DNA of 64,000 nucleotides from Lachnospiraceae bacterium NC2008 (GTDB taxonomy: Bacteria; Bacillota; Clostridia; Lachnospirales; Lachnospiraceae), in contig JHWS01000003.1 in the NCBI GenBank assembly GCA_000687675.1, positions 1 through 64,000 of the forward strand. Reading direction: 5' to 3'. Under the pieces are notes generated by a model that worked only from the letters and a program-made list of their open reading frames with translations, ran no database searches and was not told the origin of the DNA. Below, piece by piece: positions 51,271 to 60,856 of the stretch; positions within the stretch are counted from its first letter, which is position 1; the number at the start of each line of letters is the position of its first letter. Position numbers and translations under genes: made by a program.

Positions 51271-52440
51271 TTACATTCTAAGCATAAGTTCTTTGTAAAG
51301 CTCCTGACCATGCTCCATATATATTCTTGGAACACGCTTAGATACAGCGCAAACAATCTCATAAGGAATAGTTCCGGCCATATCAGCCATAGTCTCTATA
51401 GGATTTTTCTCTCCAAATATCTCTATCTCGCTTCCAACATCAACGGAAGGCTTATCTGTAAGGTCAATCATACACATATCCATACAAATCTTACCAAGCT
51501 GCTTAGCCTGTCCCTCGCTGGTCATAAGGCTGTAGCGGTTAGATAGGCAGCGCATAAATCCATCTGCGTAGCCGTAAGGAACCACGCCAACTCTTGTCTT
51601 CTTATCAGTTGTATAGATACCGCCGTAGCTTATCTTAGTGCCTTCTGGATATATCTTTATAGTGCTTACAGTAGTCTTCATAGACATAACTGGCTTTAAA
51701 CTCAGCTTCTTAGCAAACTCTCCATAACCATAAAGAAGAAGACCTGGTCTTACCATATCAAGATATGTTTCTGGATAATCAGTTGTTGCGCCGGTATTAG
51801 AACAGTGACGAAGGGCAAATTTCTTGCCAGTACGCTTTTCTACCTCAGCTATAACGTCAGTAAAGAGTTTAAACTGGTGGTTTGTATATGCTTTGCACTC
51901 TTCCCCATCTTCATCAGACACAGCAAAATGCGTGAAGATACCTTCTGGCTCAAGGCCATCAAGCTGGCAGGCATTCACAATACCATCTACGCCGTGAGCA
52001 AAATAATCACCTTCACAGATGTAACCAAGTCTGGACATACCAGTATCAACCTTTATATGTACCTTAAGCTTTCCACCGTACTTTACAGCTTCCTGGCTAT
52101 ATTCAAAGGCCTTGGCCTCACAGGTTACTGCCTGAGTTATATTAAAGCAGATAAGTCTGTCTACCTGCTCCTTAGGAGTATGGCCTAAGATAAGTATAGG
52201 CATAGTGATTCCGTTGAATCTTAGCTCTAAAGCCTCATCTATACTACTTACAGCAAGATAGTCAGCTCCAAGCTCTTCAAGTTTCTTAGATACTGCAACT
52301 GAGCCGTGTCCGTAGGCATCTGCCTTAACAACTCCAAGGAACTTAACCTTGCTTCCTATATGTTCTCTTATCTTCTTATAGTTATATTCAAGGGCGTCTA
52401 AATTAATTTCAGCCCATGTACGTTTAAGTGTAGACTTCAT
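51271..52440 (-). CDS. alr: Alanine racemase
   Basis: A 389-residue PLP enzyme interconverting L- and D-alanine for peptidoglycan. The cofactor Lys is in VVKADAYGHG and the second-base Tyr lies in the ISYGGIY region; VVPYGYADGF is family-typical. Length is normal. It is alone on the minus strand; no D-Ala ligase is near. Confidence 0.96.
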   Translation of the reverse strand: MKSTLKRTWAEINLDALEYNYKKIREHIGSKVKFLGVVKADAYGHGSVAVSKKLEELGADYLAVSSIDEALELRFNGITMPILILGHTPKEQVDRLICFNITQAVTCEAKAFEYSQEAVKYGGKLKVHIKVDTGMSRLGYICEGDYFAHGVDGIVNACQLDGLEPEGIFTHFAVSDEDGEECKAYTNHQFKLFTDVIAEVEKRTGKKFALRHCSNTGATTDYPETYLDMVRPGLLLYGYGEFAKKLSLKPVMSMKTTVSTIKIYPEGTKISYGGIYTTDKKTRVGVVPYGYADGFMRCLSNRYSLMTSEGQAKQLGKICMDMCMIDLTDKPSVDVGSEIEIFGEKNPIETMADMAGTIPYEIVCAVSKRVPRIYMEHGQELYKELMLRM

Positions 52441-52545
52441 CTTTATACCTCTTTGAGTTTTTACTACGCTCTACATTATACTACTTTGAAAAAATTAAGG
52501 GAAATGCCATAGGGGCTGGCAAATAAATATGTTATAATTCTATCT

Positions 52546-53421
52546 ATGGGTGTATTTTTATTAATATTTTTAGTTCTAGTAGCTACTAAAAAAATAAAAT
52601 TAGACAATGTATTTAGCTTTATAGGTAAGCTATATCTTGGAATAGTTGGAATTTCCATCTTCTTTGCCCTGTTTCTCGGTGGACTTATTTCTCTTGCATA
52701 CAGCCCACTTAGTACAGTAATAATTTTTGGAATCCTTGCAGTTCTTTTCAAAAATTATAAAAACAAAAAGAAGGAAGAGAAAAAATCAAAAGAAGAAGGC
52801 TGGCATGCCACTTCTTGGGATAAAGAAAATAAAAACCAAAGTGCTTACCAGCAGTATTCTATGCCACTTAAGCATACAACAAACCTTCCTTCTTCTGTAA
52901 AAGGAAGAAAGAAGATTATTGATAAGTTTAATAAGCTTTATAACCTTACTCTTACTCCAGAACAGATTCAGTGCATAGTTAATTCCACATATATGTCTGA
53001 AATATGGCGTAGTGAGTTAGAGGCTATGAATGTTCAGTATAATTCAGTATACGAATGGATGACTGGTCCTACTAACTGGCTTAGAGTTTATATCCATGCA
53101 TTTTCTATTCAGGAGATTTCTTCTGATATGAGACAGCAGGAAAGTATGGCCATGTATGCATTTGAATCAGTATTCAAATATGCTGATGAATTAAATGTGG
53201 ACTCTAATGAGGAGCTTATTAGAAGGGTTAATGAGAAGTTTCTTACCTATTTTGATGATGCCTCATTTATGATTGCCTACAGATTCCTTGAAAGCAAAGG
53301 TTTAAAGCATAACCTTGGCAAGGGACAGGTTATTAGAAATGACAGCGAGATAGACAAGCTTCTCAATGAGTATAAAGATAAAGAGATGCCTAAAAATGAG
53401 GGAACAACAGGTCAGATGTAA
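52546..53421 (+). CDS. Membrane-anchored hypothetical protein
   Basis: A 291-residue protein with two N-terminal membrane helices (about 1-20 and 25-66), a basic stretch (KNYKNKKKEEKKSKEEG) and a largely helical cytoplasmic domain. I do not recognise the domain. TATAATTCTATCT lies just upstream, so the leader is very short. The downstream GH43 gene starts 37 bases after the stop, so the two may share a message. Confidence 0.6.
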   Translation: MGVFLLIFLVLVATKKIKLDNVFSFIGKLYLGIVGISIFFALFLGGLISLAYSPLSTVIIFGILAVLFKNYKNKKKEEKKSKEEGWHATSWDKENKNQSAYQQYSMPLKHTTNLPSSVKGRKKIIDKFNKLYNLTLTPEQIQCIVNSTYMSEIWRSELEAMNVQYNSVYEWMTGPTNWLRVYIHAFSIQEISSDMRQQESMAMYAFESVFKYADELNVDSNEELIRRVNEKFLTYFDDASFMIAYRFLESKGLKHNLGKGQVIRNDSEIDKLLNEYKDKEMPKNEGTTGQM

Positions 53422-53457
53422 ATGCATCTGGCCTTTTTTCGATATAAGGAGTTAGTT

Positions 53458-55200
53458 ATGAAACAGGTTTTCAATCCATATCTGCCACTACACGAATATA
53501 TACCAGATGGTGAACCTCATGTATTTGGTGACAGGGTTTATATCTTCGGATCCCACGATAGGGAAGGTGGCTATACCTTCTGCATGGACGATTATGTAGT
53601 ATATTCCGCTCCCGTCGATGATTTAACCGATTGGCGCTACGAGGGAGTAAGCTACAGAGCCTGCCAGGATCCAGACTACCCTAAGGATGATGCCTACGAA
53701 GCACAGGACCATGCCGTGGATACAGGTAACCAGGTAGATAGGGATTTACAAAAGGGCCAGCGTGCTGACATTACAGCAGTAAAGAAATATATGTATGCTC
53801 CTGATGTAGTTCAGGGTAATGATGGCAGGTATTACCTATACTACTGTATGGGTGGAGACTACGGAGAAGGGGGCTATACTGGGCCAATAAGTGTTGCTGT
53901 ATCTGACAGACCAGAAGGAAAGTATCAGTTTTTGGGACATGTAAGAAATAAAGATGGATCTATTATGATGAAGTATGTCTGCTTTGACCCAGCTGCCATG
54001 AATGATGATGGAGTTATCAGAATATACTATGGAACCCAGTATGGCTTTGAAGACCAGCCTGATTATCCAGATAATCCAGAATACATAGCCAGCGAGATGG
54101 CTATGTTTGGACGAAGTAAAGAGGAGATATTATCATACCCTGACAGTATTATGGGACCTGTTATGCTTACTCTTGAAGATGATATGCTTACAGTTAAAGA
54201 AGAAGCAAGGCATATTATTCCTTGTAAGGTTAAAGGAACCAGTTTTGAAGAACATCCTTTCTTTGAAGGTTCATCTATGAGAAAGGTAGGAGACAAGTAC
54301 TACTTTATCTACTCTTCATGGCAAAATCACGAGCTTTGCTATGCAACCAGTGATTATCCAGACAGGGACTTTACCTTTGGTGGCACTATAGTTTCTAACG
54401 GGGATATAGGTTATGAGGGGCGTAAGGATGAAGATAAGGTCAACATGACAGGAACTACCCACGGCAGCATAGTTAAAGTAAAAGACCAGTGGTATGTTTT
54501 CTATCATAGATTAACTCATAAGTCGGATTATTCCCGTCAGTCTTGTGCTGAGAAGATATACATTGAAGAAGACGGCTCTATAAACCAGGTAGAAGTAACA
54601 AGTTGTGGCCTAAACAAGGGACCTTTAGATGCTTTGAATAATACTTTCCCGGCTCCAATATGCTGTAACCTTACTAATGGCTATATGCCACATGGCTCTA
54701 ACACAGTATTTGACATGGCATTTCCTAATGTAACTAATCTTGGAGATGACCGCTTTATTGGAGAGATAGAAGATGGAACCCTTATAGGATATAAGTACTT
54801 TAACCTAGAAGGAGTATCTACTATAGAGATTAGCTGTCGCTATGAAGATGATAATAACAAAGTTAAGCCATCTGGCCCTATCCGTCTTGATGAAAGATGT
54901 TTTAATGATATTAAACGTATAGAGGAAGAGAAAGATAGATATGGAACAGATAGACTTAATTGGTATGATGAAGATAGTTCACTAGATAAACCATATTTTG
55001 CTATAAAATCCTCTATAGAGGGGAATGAGATAGGAAGAGTAGTATTAACTGAAGAAAAATCTAGCAAATCGAAAGAGGACAGCCTAATCTGGCACTCATA
55101 TAAAGCGAGCATTGATTGTAAGGGGCTTACTAATACAGCATTGTATTTGGTTTATCATGGCAAGAAGAGGCTTCAGTTTAAGGAACTAAGCTTTCTTTAA
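53458..55200 (+). CDS. Glycoside hydrolase family 43 protein
   Basis: A 580-residue protein from ATG 53458 (AAGGAG seven bases upstream). The five-bladed propeller of GH43 is indicated by PDGEPHVFGDRVYIFGSHD (catalytic Asp), YAPDVVQGNDGRYYLYY and FFEGSSMRKVGDKYYFIYS (general acid Glu). The C-terminal 200 residues form a beta-rich accessory domain. It should act on arabinose- or xylose-containing polysaccharide. There is no signal peptide, so it acts on imported oligosaccharides. Confidence 0.92.
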   Translation: MKQVFNPYLPLHEYIPDGEPHVFGDRVYIFGSHDREGGYTFCMDDYVVYSAPVDDLTDWRYEGVSYRACQDPDYPKDDAYEAQDHAVDTGNQVDRDLQKGQRADITAVKKYMYAPDVVQGNDGRYYLYYCMGGDYGEGGYTGPISVAVSDRPEGKYQFLGHVRNKDGSIMMKYVCFDPAAMNDDGVIRIYYGTQYGFEDQPDYPDNPEYIASEMAMFGRSKEEILSYPDSIMGPVMLTLEDDMLTVKEEARHIIPCKVKGTSFEEHPFFEGSSMRKVGDKYYFIYSSWQNHELCYATSDYPDRDFTFGGTIVSNGDIGYEGRKDEDKVNMTGTTHGSIVKVKDQWYVFYHRLTHKSDYSRQSCAEKIYIEEDGSINQVEVTSCGLNKGPLDALNNTFPAPICCNLTNGYMPHGSNTVFDMAFPNVTNLGDDRFIGEIEDGTLIGYKYFNLEGVSTIEISCRYEDDNNKVKPSGPIRLDERCFNDIKRIEEEKDRYGTDRLNWYDEDSSLDKPYFAIKSSIEGNEIGRVVLTEEKSSKSKEDSLIWHSYKASIDCKGLTNTALYLVYHGKKRLQFKELSFL

Positions 55201-55251
55201 TAAACAAAACTATACAAAAAACGGGAATTTAGTATGATTTTTTTATAGTCT

Positions 55252-55274
55252 TTCAAGGTTGAAATCCTTGAAAA
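55252..55274. repeat. Perfect hairpin TTCAAGG/CCTTGAA
   Basis: TTCAAGG and CCTTGAA flank a TTGAAAT loop, with extra pairing on both sides. On the plus strand it is followed by A residues, so it is not a plus-strand terminator. It lies between the GH43 gene and the riboswitch. Confidence 0.5.
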
Positions 55275-55310
55275 ACTGTGTTAATTTGTAGTGAATTGAA
55301 TATATATGAT

Positions 55311-55480
55311 TTAGGTGTCAAAGCTACTTTTTTCTAAGTAGGCTTTGGTGAAAAGGGAAGCAGGTGAGATTCCTGCACGAACTCGTCACCGTATTTAAGG
55401 AGCGAAGGTCGATATATCACTGGGGGGAACCGGGAAGATGACCTAAGCGATGATTTATAAGCCGGGAGACCTGCCTGAAT
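55311..55480 (+). promoter_or_regulatory. Cobalamin (B12) riboswitch
   Basis: The conserved core is evident: GGGAAGCAGGTGAGATTCCTGC at 55355-55376, then CACCGT, and the B12 box AGCCGGGAGACCTGCC at 55460-55475. The upstream P2-type element (AAAGCTAC...GTAGGCTTT) is also present. With adenosylcobalamin bound, the downstream terminator at 55571-55599 should form and shut off the operon. Confidence 0.95.
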
Positions 55481-55570
55481 TAAAGTACAGAAACAGATGT
55501 TTCAAACCACGAGTAAAATGGTTGTACAGTTTACCTCGCGTCTAATGTCGAGGTAGGTATTTTGTGTGCA

Positions 55571-55599
55571 AACTCTTTACTTATGGTAAAGAGTTTTTT
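55571..55599 (+). terminator. Riboswitch-controlled attenuator
   Basis: AACTCTTTAC and GTAAAGAGTT form a ten-base stem, followed by six T residues. It lies about 90 bases past the B12 box and 78 bases before the first gene, the correct place for transcriptional attenuation. A preceding hairpin (ACCTCG/CGAGGT, about 55534-55554) may be part of the antiterminator. Confidence 0.85.
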
Positions 55600-55676
55600 G
55601 TTTACAAACATGCCCTTCGAAATAAGGAGCGTTTTTGTATAAATTATCTATTTATATAGAAAAGAGGAGATTAAAA

Positions 55677-56918
55677 ATGAAAAAGAAAGTAGTAGTTATG
55701 TTACTTGCAACTATGGTAGGTGCTGTAGCTCTAACAGCATGTGGAAAGAAGAACGATGAAACTCAGACTTCCGATGCTACTCCAGCTCCAGTAGTTACAG
55801 AGACTTCTGTAAGCGAGACAGAAGAGAGCCTTGTTGAGGAATCTGATGACCAGGCAGCAGCTGATCATGTTGCAGATCTTATTGATGCAATCTACGTACA
55901 GGAAAGAACAGATAAGACAGATGACCAGTGTAAGGAAGCTAAGGAAGCTTGGGATGCCCTTACAGATGCTCAGAAGGAACTTGTTGAAGGTGAATATGCA
56001 GATCCAGATTACTTTGGTAGAGATACAGGTGATGCATCTAAGGATGATCCACGTAACCAGGATGACATCGGGGAAAATGAAATCTTAGTAGTTTCTTTCG
56101 GTACATCATTTAACGATAGCCGTGTAGCTGATATCAAGGGTATTGAAGATGCAATCGCAAAAGCTAATCCAGATTGGTCAGTAAGAAGAGCATTTACAGC
56201 TCAGATTATTATCAATCACGTACAGGCTCGTGATGGTGAAGCTATTGATAATGTTGAGCAGGCACTTGATCGTGCAGTAGCTAATGGTGTTAAGAACCTT
56301 GTTGTTCAGCCAACACACTTAATGCATGGTGCAGAATATGATGAACTCGTTGGTGTTCTTGATAACTATACAGATAAGTTTGAATCTGTAGTTGTAGCTG
56401 AGCCACTTCTTGGTGAAGTTGGATCAGATGCTACAAAGATTAATGATGATAAGAAGGCAGTAGCTGAGATAGTAACTGCAGAAGCTGTAAAGATTGCAGG
56501 TTATGATGATCTTGATGCTGCAGCAGATGATGGCGTAGCATTTGTATTTATGGGTCATGGTACATCACATACAGCTAAGGTTTCATATAGCCAGATGCAG
56601 ACACAGATGAATGAACTTGGTTATGACAATGTATTTATCGGTACCGTTGAAGGTGAGCCAGAAGAAACAGAGTGTTCTAATGTTATAGATGCAGTTGCAG
56701 CAGCAGGATATAAGAAAGTTGTTATCCGTCCTCTTATGGTTGTTGCAGGTGATCACGCTAACAACGATATGGCCGGTGATGAGGAAGATTCTTGGAAGAG
56801 TATGTTCACAGCATCAGGTAATTTTGATAGTGTAGATTGCCAGATTAATGGTCTTGGTGGTATTGAGGATATCGAGGCTATCTACGTTCAGCACACAGCT
56901 GATGCAATCAACAAATAA
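55677..56918 (+). CDS. Exported cobaltochelatase-like lipoprotein (CbiK family)
   Basis: A 413-residue protein from ATG 55677. A lipoprotein signal (lipobox ALTAC) is followed by an acidic TETS/EES linker and a helical segment (about 65-125). The C-terminal 290 residues are a CbiK-type chelatase: VSFGTSF start, first metal His in QPTHLMHGAEYD, second in FMGHGTSH, and IRPLMVVAGDHANNDM. CbiK inserts cobalt into sirohydrochlorin, or related metals into tetrapyrroles. Export and riboswitch control suggest action on extracellular tetrapyrroles. The metal and substrate are not proven. Confidence 0.88.
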   Translation: MKKKVVVMLLATMVGAVALTACGKKNDETQTSDATPAPVVTETSVSETEESLVEESDDQAAADHVADLIDAIYVQERTDKTDDQCKEAKEAWDALTDAQKELVEGEYADPDYFGRDTGDASKDDPRNQDDIGENEILVVSFGTSFNDSRVADIKGIEDAIAKANPDWSVRRAFTAQIIINHVQARDGEAIDNVEQALDRAVANGVKNLVVQPTHLMHGAEYDELVGVLDNYTDKFESVVVAEPLLGEVGSDATKINDDKKAVAEIVTAEAVKIAGYDDLDAAADDGVAFVFMGHGTSHTAKVSYSQMQTQMNELGYDNVFIGTVEGEPEETECSNVIDAVAAAGYKKVVIRPLMVVAGDHANNDMAGDEEDSWKSMFTASGNFDSVDCQINGLGGIEDIEAIYVQHTADAINK

Positions 56919-56942
56919 TTTATAATATAATTTAGATAAGAT

Positions 56943-56970
56943 GCCCTGCCTTAATACTTATAGGCAGGGC
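56943..56970 (+). terminator. Weak hairpin between operon genes
   Basis: GCCCTGCC and GGCAGGGC form an eight-base stem with a 12-base loop, followed by AATTCTTT. Because transport genes continue downstream, it may only partly terminate or may stabilise the upstream message. Confidence 0.5.
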
Positions 56971-56991
56971 AATTCTTTAAGGAGAATAGTA

Positions 56992-57894
56992 ATGAAAAGA
57001 AAAACCATATTAGTATTAACAGCTTTAATATTATCGACATCATTATGTGGTTGTAATGATAAAAAGAATGACCAGCCTGCTCCAAGTCCTGCTGTTTCAT
57101 TGACTGAGGAGTCGGTAACAGAGACATCTGTAGTAGAAACATCTCTTCCAGAAGAACCAGCAGCAGAAATCGTTCTTGAGGACGGTCAGTATATAGCAGA
57201 TTTTACTACTGATAATTCTATGTTCCATGTTAATGAGGCATGTAATGGAAAGGGTACTATTACTGTAGTCGATGGACAGATGACAATACATCTTGTTATG
57301 CCATCAAAGAATGTAGTAAACCTTTACTATGGTCTTGCAGAAGATGCACAGAAAGATGGTGCTGAGCTTATAGAGCCATCAGTAGAAGAAGTTACATATT
57401 CAGATGGATTAACAGAAGAAGTGTATGCATATGACGTTCCGGTTCCTTATCTTGATAAGGAATTTGACCTTGCCCTTATCGGAACAAAGGGAACATGGTA
57501 TGACCACAAGGTTGTAGTATCTAACCCTTTAAGCATTACTAATGATGAATTCTCATCTGCATTAGAAGAAGGTCAGTACACTATAGAGTTCGATTTTGAA
57601 GGTGGAAGCGGTAAAGCATATATCGAATCACCGGCAAATTTTACTATTGGACAGGATGGTATGACAGCAACTATTACATGGTCAAGTCCAAACTATGACT
57701 ATATGCTTGTAGATGATGTTAAGTATCTTCCAATAAATGAAGAGGGTAATTCAGTATTTGAAATACCGGTTAGTTCACTTGATGAACCAATTACTGTTAT
57801 TGGTGATACAGTTGCTATGAGTAAACCTCACGAGATTGAATACACACTTACATTCCATTCAGATACACTTAAGCTTGTATCAGATACTGAATAA
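56992..57894 (+). CDS. Lipoprotein with two beta-sandwich (NEAT-like) repeats
   Basis: A 300-residue lipoprotein from ATG 56992 (AAGGAG upstream), lipobox TSLCGC. Two related domains follow a TEES/TETS linker: the first starts LEDGQYIADF, the second LEEGQYTIEF and contains TITWSSPNYDYMLVD and the ending HEIEYTLTFHSDTL. The pattern resembles NEAT-type ligand-binding sandwiches but the haem Tyr motif is not clear. Being between the chelatase and the transporter, it may hold a tetrapyrrole or corrinoid. Function inferred from context. Confidence 0.7.
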   Translation: MKRKTILVLTALILSTSLCGCNDKKNDQPAPSPAVSLTEESVTETSVVETSLPEEPAAEIVLEDGQYIADFTTDNSMFHVNEACNGKGTITVVDGQMTIHLVMPSKNVVNLYYGLAEDAQKDGAELIEPSVEEVTYSDGLTEEVYAYDVPVPYLDKEFDLALIGTKGTWYDHKVVVSNPLSITNDEFSSALEEGQYTIEFDFEGGSGKAYIESPANFTIGQDGMTATITWSSPNYDYMLVDDVKYLPINEEGNSVFEIPVSSLDEPITVIGDTVAMSKPHEIEYTLTFHSDTLKLVSDTE

Positions 57895-57906
57895 AAGGTA
57901 CAAAGT

Positions 57907-59079
57907 ATGGTCAGAAAATCAGGAATATTATTAATAAGTATATTTTTGATGGGACTGTTATGGCTTCAGGGCTGTAGCAGTCCTTCTTCTGATTTAAAGA
58001 GTGGTGATAATGAGAGTGTATCTTCAGAAAGCTGCAACCAGTTAGTATATGAGAGCTCTATGGAGCTTGAATATGCAGAGAATTTTTCAGTGGATTATTA
58101 TCAGGGTGGATATAAACTTCTATCAACAAAGGATGGAACAAGAATACTTACAGTTCCTGAAGGAAAAGAAGTTCCTGCTGGTCTCGATGAAGACATTATA
58201 GTTCTTAAGAGGCCTGTTAATAATATATATCTTGTATCTTCTTCTGTTATGGATATCTTTAGTAAGATTGGAGCCATGGATACTATTAGACTATCAGGTC
58301 AGAAGAAGGATAACTGGTATATTGAGGATGCAAGAGAAGCTATGGAAGACGGAGACATCATCTATGCTGGGAAATACAACCAGCCTGACTACGAGCTTAT
58401 AACCAGCGAAGGTTGTTCTATAGCAATTGAAAATATGATGATATCACACACTCCAGAAGTTAAGGAGATGCTTGAAAGCTTTGATATTCCTGTGCTTATT
58501 GAGTACTCAAGTTATGAGACACACCCTCTTGGAAGAGTTGAGTGGGTGAAGTTCTTTGGAGCCTTAGTTGATAAGGAAGAAGAAGCTGAGGAAATATTTA
58601 ACAACCAGGTAGAGATTTTAAATGATGTAGCAGCAGGAGAGAATACTGGTAAGACTGTAGCATTTTTCTATATTACTACTAATGGTCTTGTTCAGGTAAG
58701 ACAAAGCAGCGATTATATTCCTAAGATGATTGAGCTTGCTGGAGGAAGCTACATATTCCCTGATTTATCAGATCCTGATAATAAACGTTCTACCATGAAT
58801 ATGCAGGTGGAAGAATTCTATGATGGAGCCAAAGATGCAGACTATATAATTTACAATTCCACAATAGACGGCGAGATTCGAACTGTGGATGATTTGCTAG
58901 AAAAGTGCCCTGTTCTTAGTGACTTTAAGGCAGTTAAAGAGGGCAATGTATGGTGCACTACTAATGATATGTACCAGCAGTCTATGTCTATTGGCTATAT
59001 GATAGAAGATTTTCACAAGATGCTCACTGGTCAGGAGGAAGACCAGATGACCTATCTGTTTAAGATAAAGAAGGATTAA
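57907..59079 (+). CDS. Corrinoid/iron-type ABC transporter binding lipoprotein (BtuF-like)
   Basis: A 390-residue lipoprotein with lipobox WLQGC. The sequence follows the class III binding-protein fold of BtuF/FecB (YAGKYNQPDYELI, the long connecting helix NNQVEILNDVAAG, and ELAGGSYIFPDL). It captures substrate at the outer face for the permease encoded next. Riboswitch control and cob genes make a corrinoid the probable ligand. Spacing to the permease is two bases. Confidence 0.85.
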   Translation: MVRKSGILLISIFLMGLLWLQGCSSPSSDLKSGDNESVSSESCNQLVYESSMELEYAENFSVDYYQGGYKLLSTKDGTRILTVPEGKEVPAGLDEDIIVLKRPVNNIYLVSSSVMDIFSKIGAMDTIRLSGQKKDNWYIEDAREAMEDGDIIYAGKYNQPDYELITSEGCSIAIENMMISHTPEVKEMLESFDIPVLIEYSSYETHPLGRVEWVKFFGALVDKEEEAEEIFNNQVEILNDVAAGENTGKTVAFFYITTNGLVQVRQSSDYIPKMIELAGGSYIFPDLSDPDNKRSTMNMQVEEFYDGAKDADYIIYNSTIDGEIRTVDDLLEKCPVLSDFKAVKEGNVWCTTNDMYQQSMSIGYMIEDFHKMLTGQEEDQMTYLFKIKKD

Positions 59080-59081
59080 TT

Positions 59082-60092
59082 GTGAACAAGAAGAGAAGAT
59101 ATACCATAACTTTTATATTGTTGATTTTAGGTGTCTTATTAGCACTCTTTCTTAGCCTTTGTATAGGTTCAGTAAAGATTCCTATGGCTGACATCATAGA
59201 ATCTGTAAAAGGTAACCCTGTTAAAAATGACAGGATTCTTTGGGATATAAGGATGCCAAGAGCGTTGGCAGCTATTATTCTTGGAGGAAGTCTTGCCTTA
59301 TCAGGATACCTCTTACAGACATTTTTCCATAATCCAATAGCTGGACCTTTCGTACTTGGTATATCCTCAGGAGCTAAGATGGTTGTTGCATTAGTTATGG
59401 TATTCCTTATGGATCATGCTATAGGCATGTCCTCTGGAGGCCTTATAATTGCAGCATTTTTAGGCTCACTTATATCACTTGGTTTTGTTCTTCTTATGTC
59501 AAGAAGAGTAACCAATATGGCTATGTTAGTTGTAAGTGGTGTCATGATTGGTTACATATGCAGCGCAGTTACAGAGCTGATTATTAACTTTGCCAATGAT
59601 GCTCAGATAGTAAATCTTCATAACTGGTCCAGGGGAAGTTTTTCAGGAACAAGCTGGACTGGTGTATATGTTATGGCAGCAGTAGTACTTGTAGCATTTA
59701 TTTGGACATTTCTTTTATCAAAACCATTAAGTGCATACCAGCTTGGAGAAAGCTATGCATCTAACCTGGGAGTTAATGTTAAGGCTCTAAGAGGACTTAT
59801 AGTTTTTCTATCCAGCATCCTGTCAGCTTGTATAGTAGCATTTGCAGGTCCAGTTTCTTTCGTAGGTGTTGCAGTGCCTCATCTTGTTAAGAGCCTACTA
59901 GGTACAAGTAAGCCTATACTTATGATTCCAGCCAGCTTTCTGGGAGGAAGCTTCTTTGTACTTATTTGTGACCTGATTGCCAGAACCTTATTTGCTCCAA
60001 CAGAGCTTAGTGTAAGTACTGTTACAGCAGTATTTGGAGCTCCAGTAGTCCTGTTTATTATGCTAAGAAGAAGCAGGGAGGACGTAAGATAA
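59082..60092 (+). CDS. FecCD-family permease (BtuC-like)
   Basis: A 336-residue permease with about ten membrane helices, starting at GTG 59082. Typical segments are DIRMPRALAAIILGGSLALSG near 57-75 and AFAGPVSFVGVAVPHLVKSLLG, the ATPase-coupling region, near 255. It forms the channel with the ATP-binding protein that follows; the two genes share TAATG. Confidence 0.92.
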   Translation: MNKKRRYTITFILLILGVLLALFLSLCIGSVKIPMADIIESVKGNPVKNDRILWDIRMPRALAAIILGGSLALSGYLLQTFFHNPIAGPFVLGISSGAKMVVALVMVFLMDHAIGMSSGGLIIAAFLGSLISLGFVLLMSRRVTNMAMLVVSGVMIGYICSAVTELIINFANDAQIVNLHNWSRGSFSGTSWTGVYVMAAVVLVAFIWTFLLSKPLSAYQLGESYASNLGVNVKALRGLIVFLSSILSACIVAFAGPVSFVGVAVPHLVKSLLGTSKPILMIPASFLGGSFFVLICDLIARTLFAPTELSVSTVTAVFGAPVVLFIMLRRSREDVR

Positions 60093-60856
60093 TGACTTAT
60101 TATTTTAGAACTGAGGCCCTAACAGTTGGCTATGATGGCAAGGCACTTATAGAAGATATAAATATTGGAATAGAGAAGGGAACCATACTTACTCTTATTG
60201 GACCTAACGGTGCAGGTAAGTCTACCATACTTAAGTCTATTGCAAGACAGCTGTCACCTATAGCAGGAACAGCTTATATAGATAAAGAAGACCTGATGCA
60301 TATGTCTCCAAAGGAAGTTTCTAAAACCATGGCACTTGTTTTAACAAAGAAACTTTCAGCAGAGATGATGACCTGTAGGGACGTAGTTGCAACAGGAAGA
60401 TATCCATATACTGGACACTTTGGTCTTTTGTCAGATGAAGATGAGAACAAGGTAACAGAGGCTATGGAACTTGTTAATGTTCTAGAAATAGAAGGACAGG
60501 ACTTTAATAAGATAAGTGATGGCCAGAGGCAGAGAGTTATGCTTGCTAGAGCCCTTTGCCAGGAGCCAGATATTATTATTCTTGATGAGCCTACATCATT
60601 CCTTGATATAAAGTACAAGCTTGAATTTATGTCTGTACTTCAAAAGCTTAAGAAGATGAAGGGACTTACTGTTATTATGTCACTTCATGAACTGGATCTG
60701 GCAAGAAAGCTTTCAGATAAAATTCTTTGCGTTGGAGACCGTGCTATCGATAAATTTGGAAGTCCAGACCAGGTATTTACAGAGGGTTACATATCTAAAC
60801 TCTTTAATATCAGTGATGAACTAATAGCATTTGCAAAAGAGAAGAATATATTATGA
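60092..60856 (+). CDS. ABC transporter ATP-binding protein (BtuD-like)
   Basis: A 254-residue ABC ATPase with Walker [10 protein letters not shown], signature ISDGQRQRV (Asp in place of the common Gly), Walker [11 protein letters not shown] and H-loop MSLHELDLA. It energises the BtuCF-like importer. Its stop overlaps the start of cobQ (ATGA), so importer and biosynthesis proteins are coupled. Confidence 0.92.
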   Translation: MTYYFRTEALTVGYDGKALIEDINIGIEKGTILTLIGPNGAGKSTILKSIARQLSPIAGTAYIDKEDLMHMSPKEVSKTMALVLTKKLSAEMMTCRDVVATGRYPYTGHFGLLSDEDENKVTEAMELVNVLEIEGQDFNKISDGQRQRVMLARALCQEPDIIILDEPTSFLDIKYKLEFMSVLQKLKKMKGLTVIMSLHELDLARKLSDKILCVGDRAIDKFGSPDQVFTEGYISKLFNISDELIAFAKEKNIL

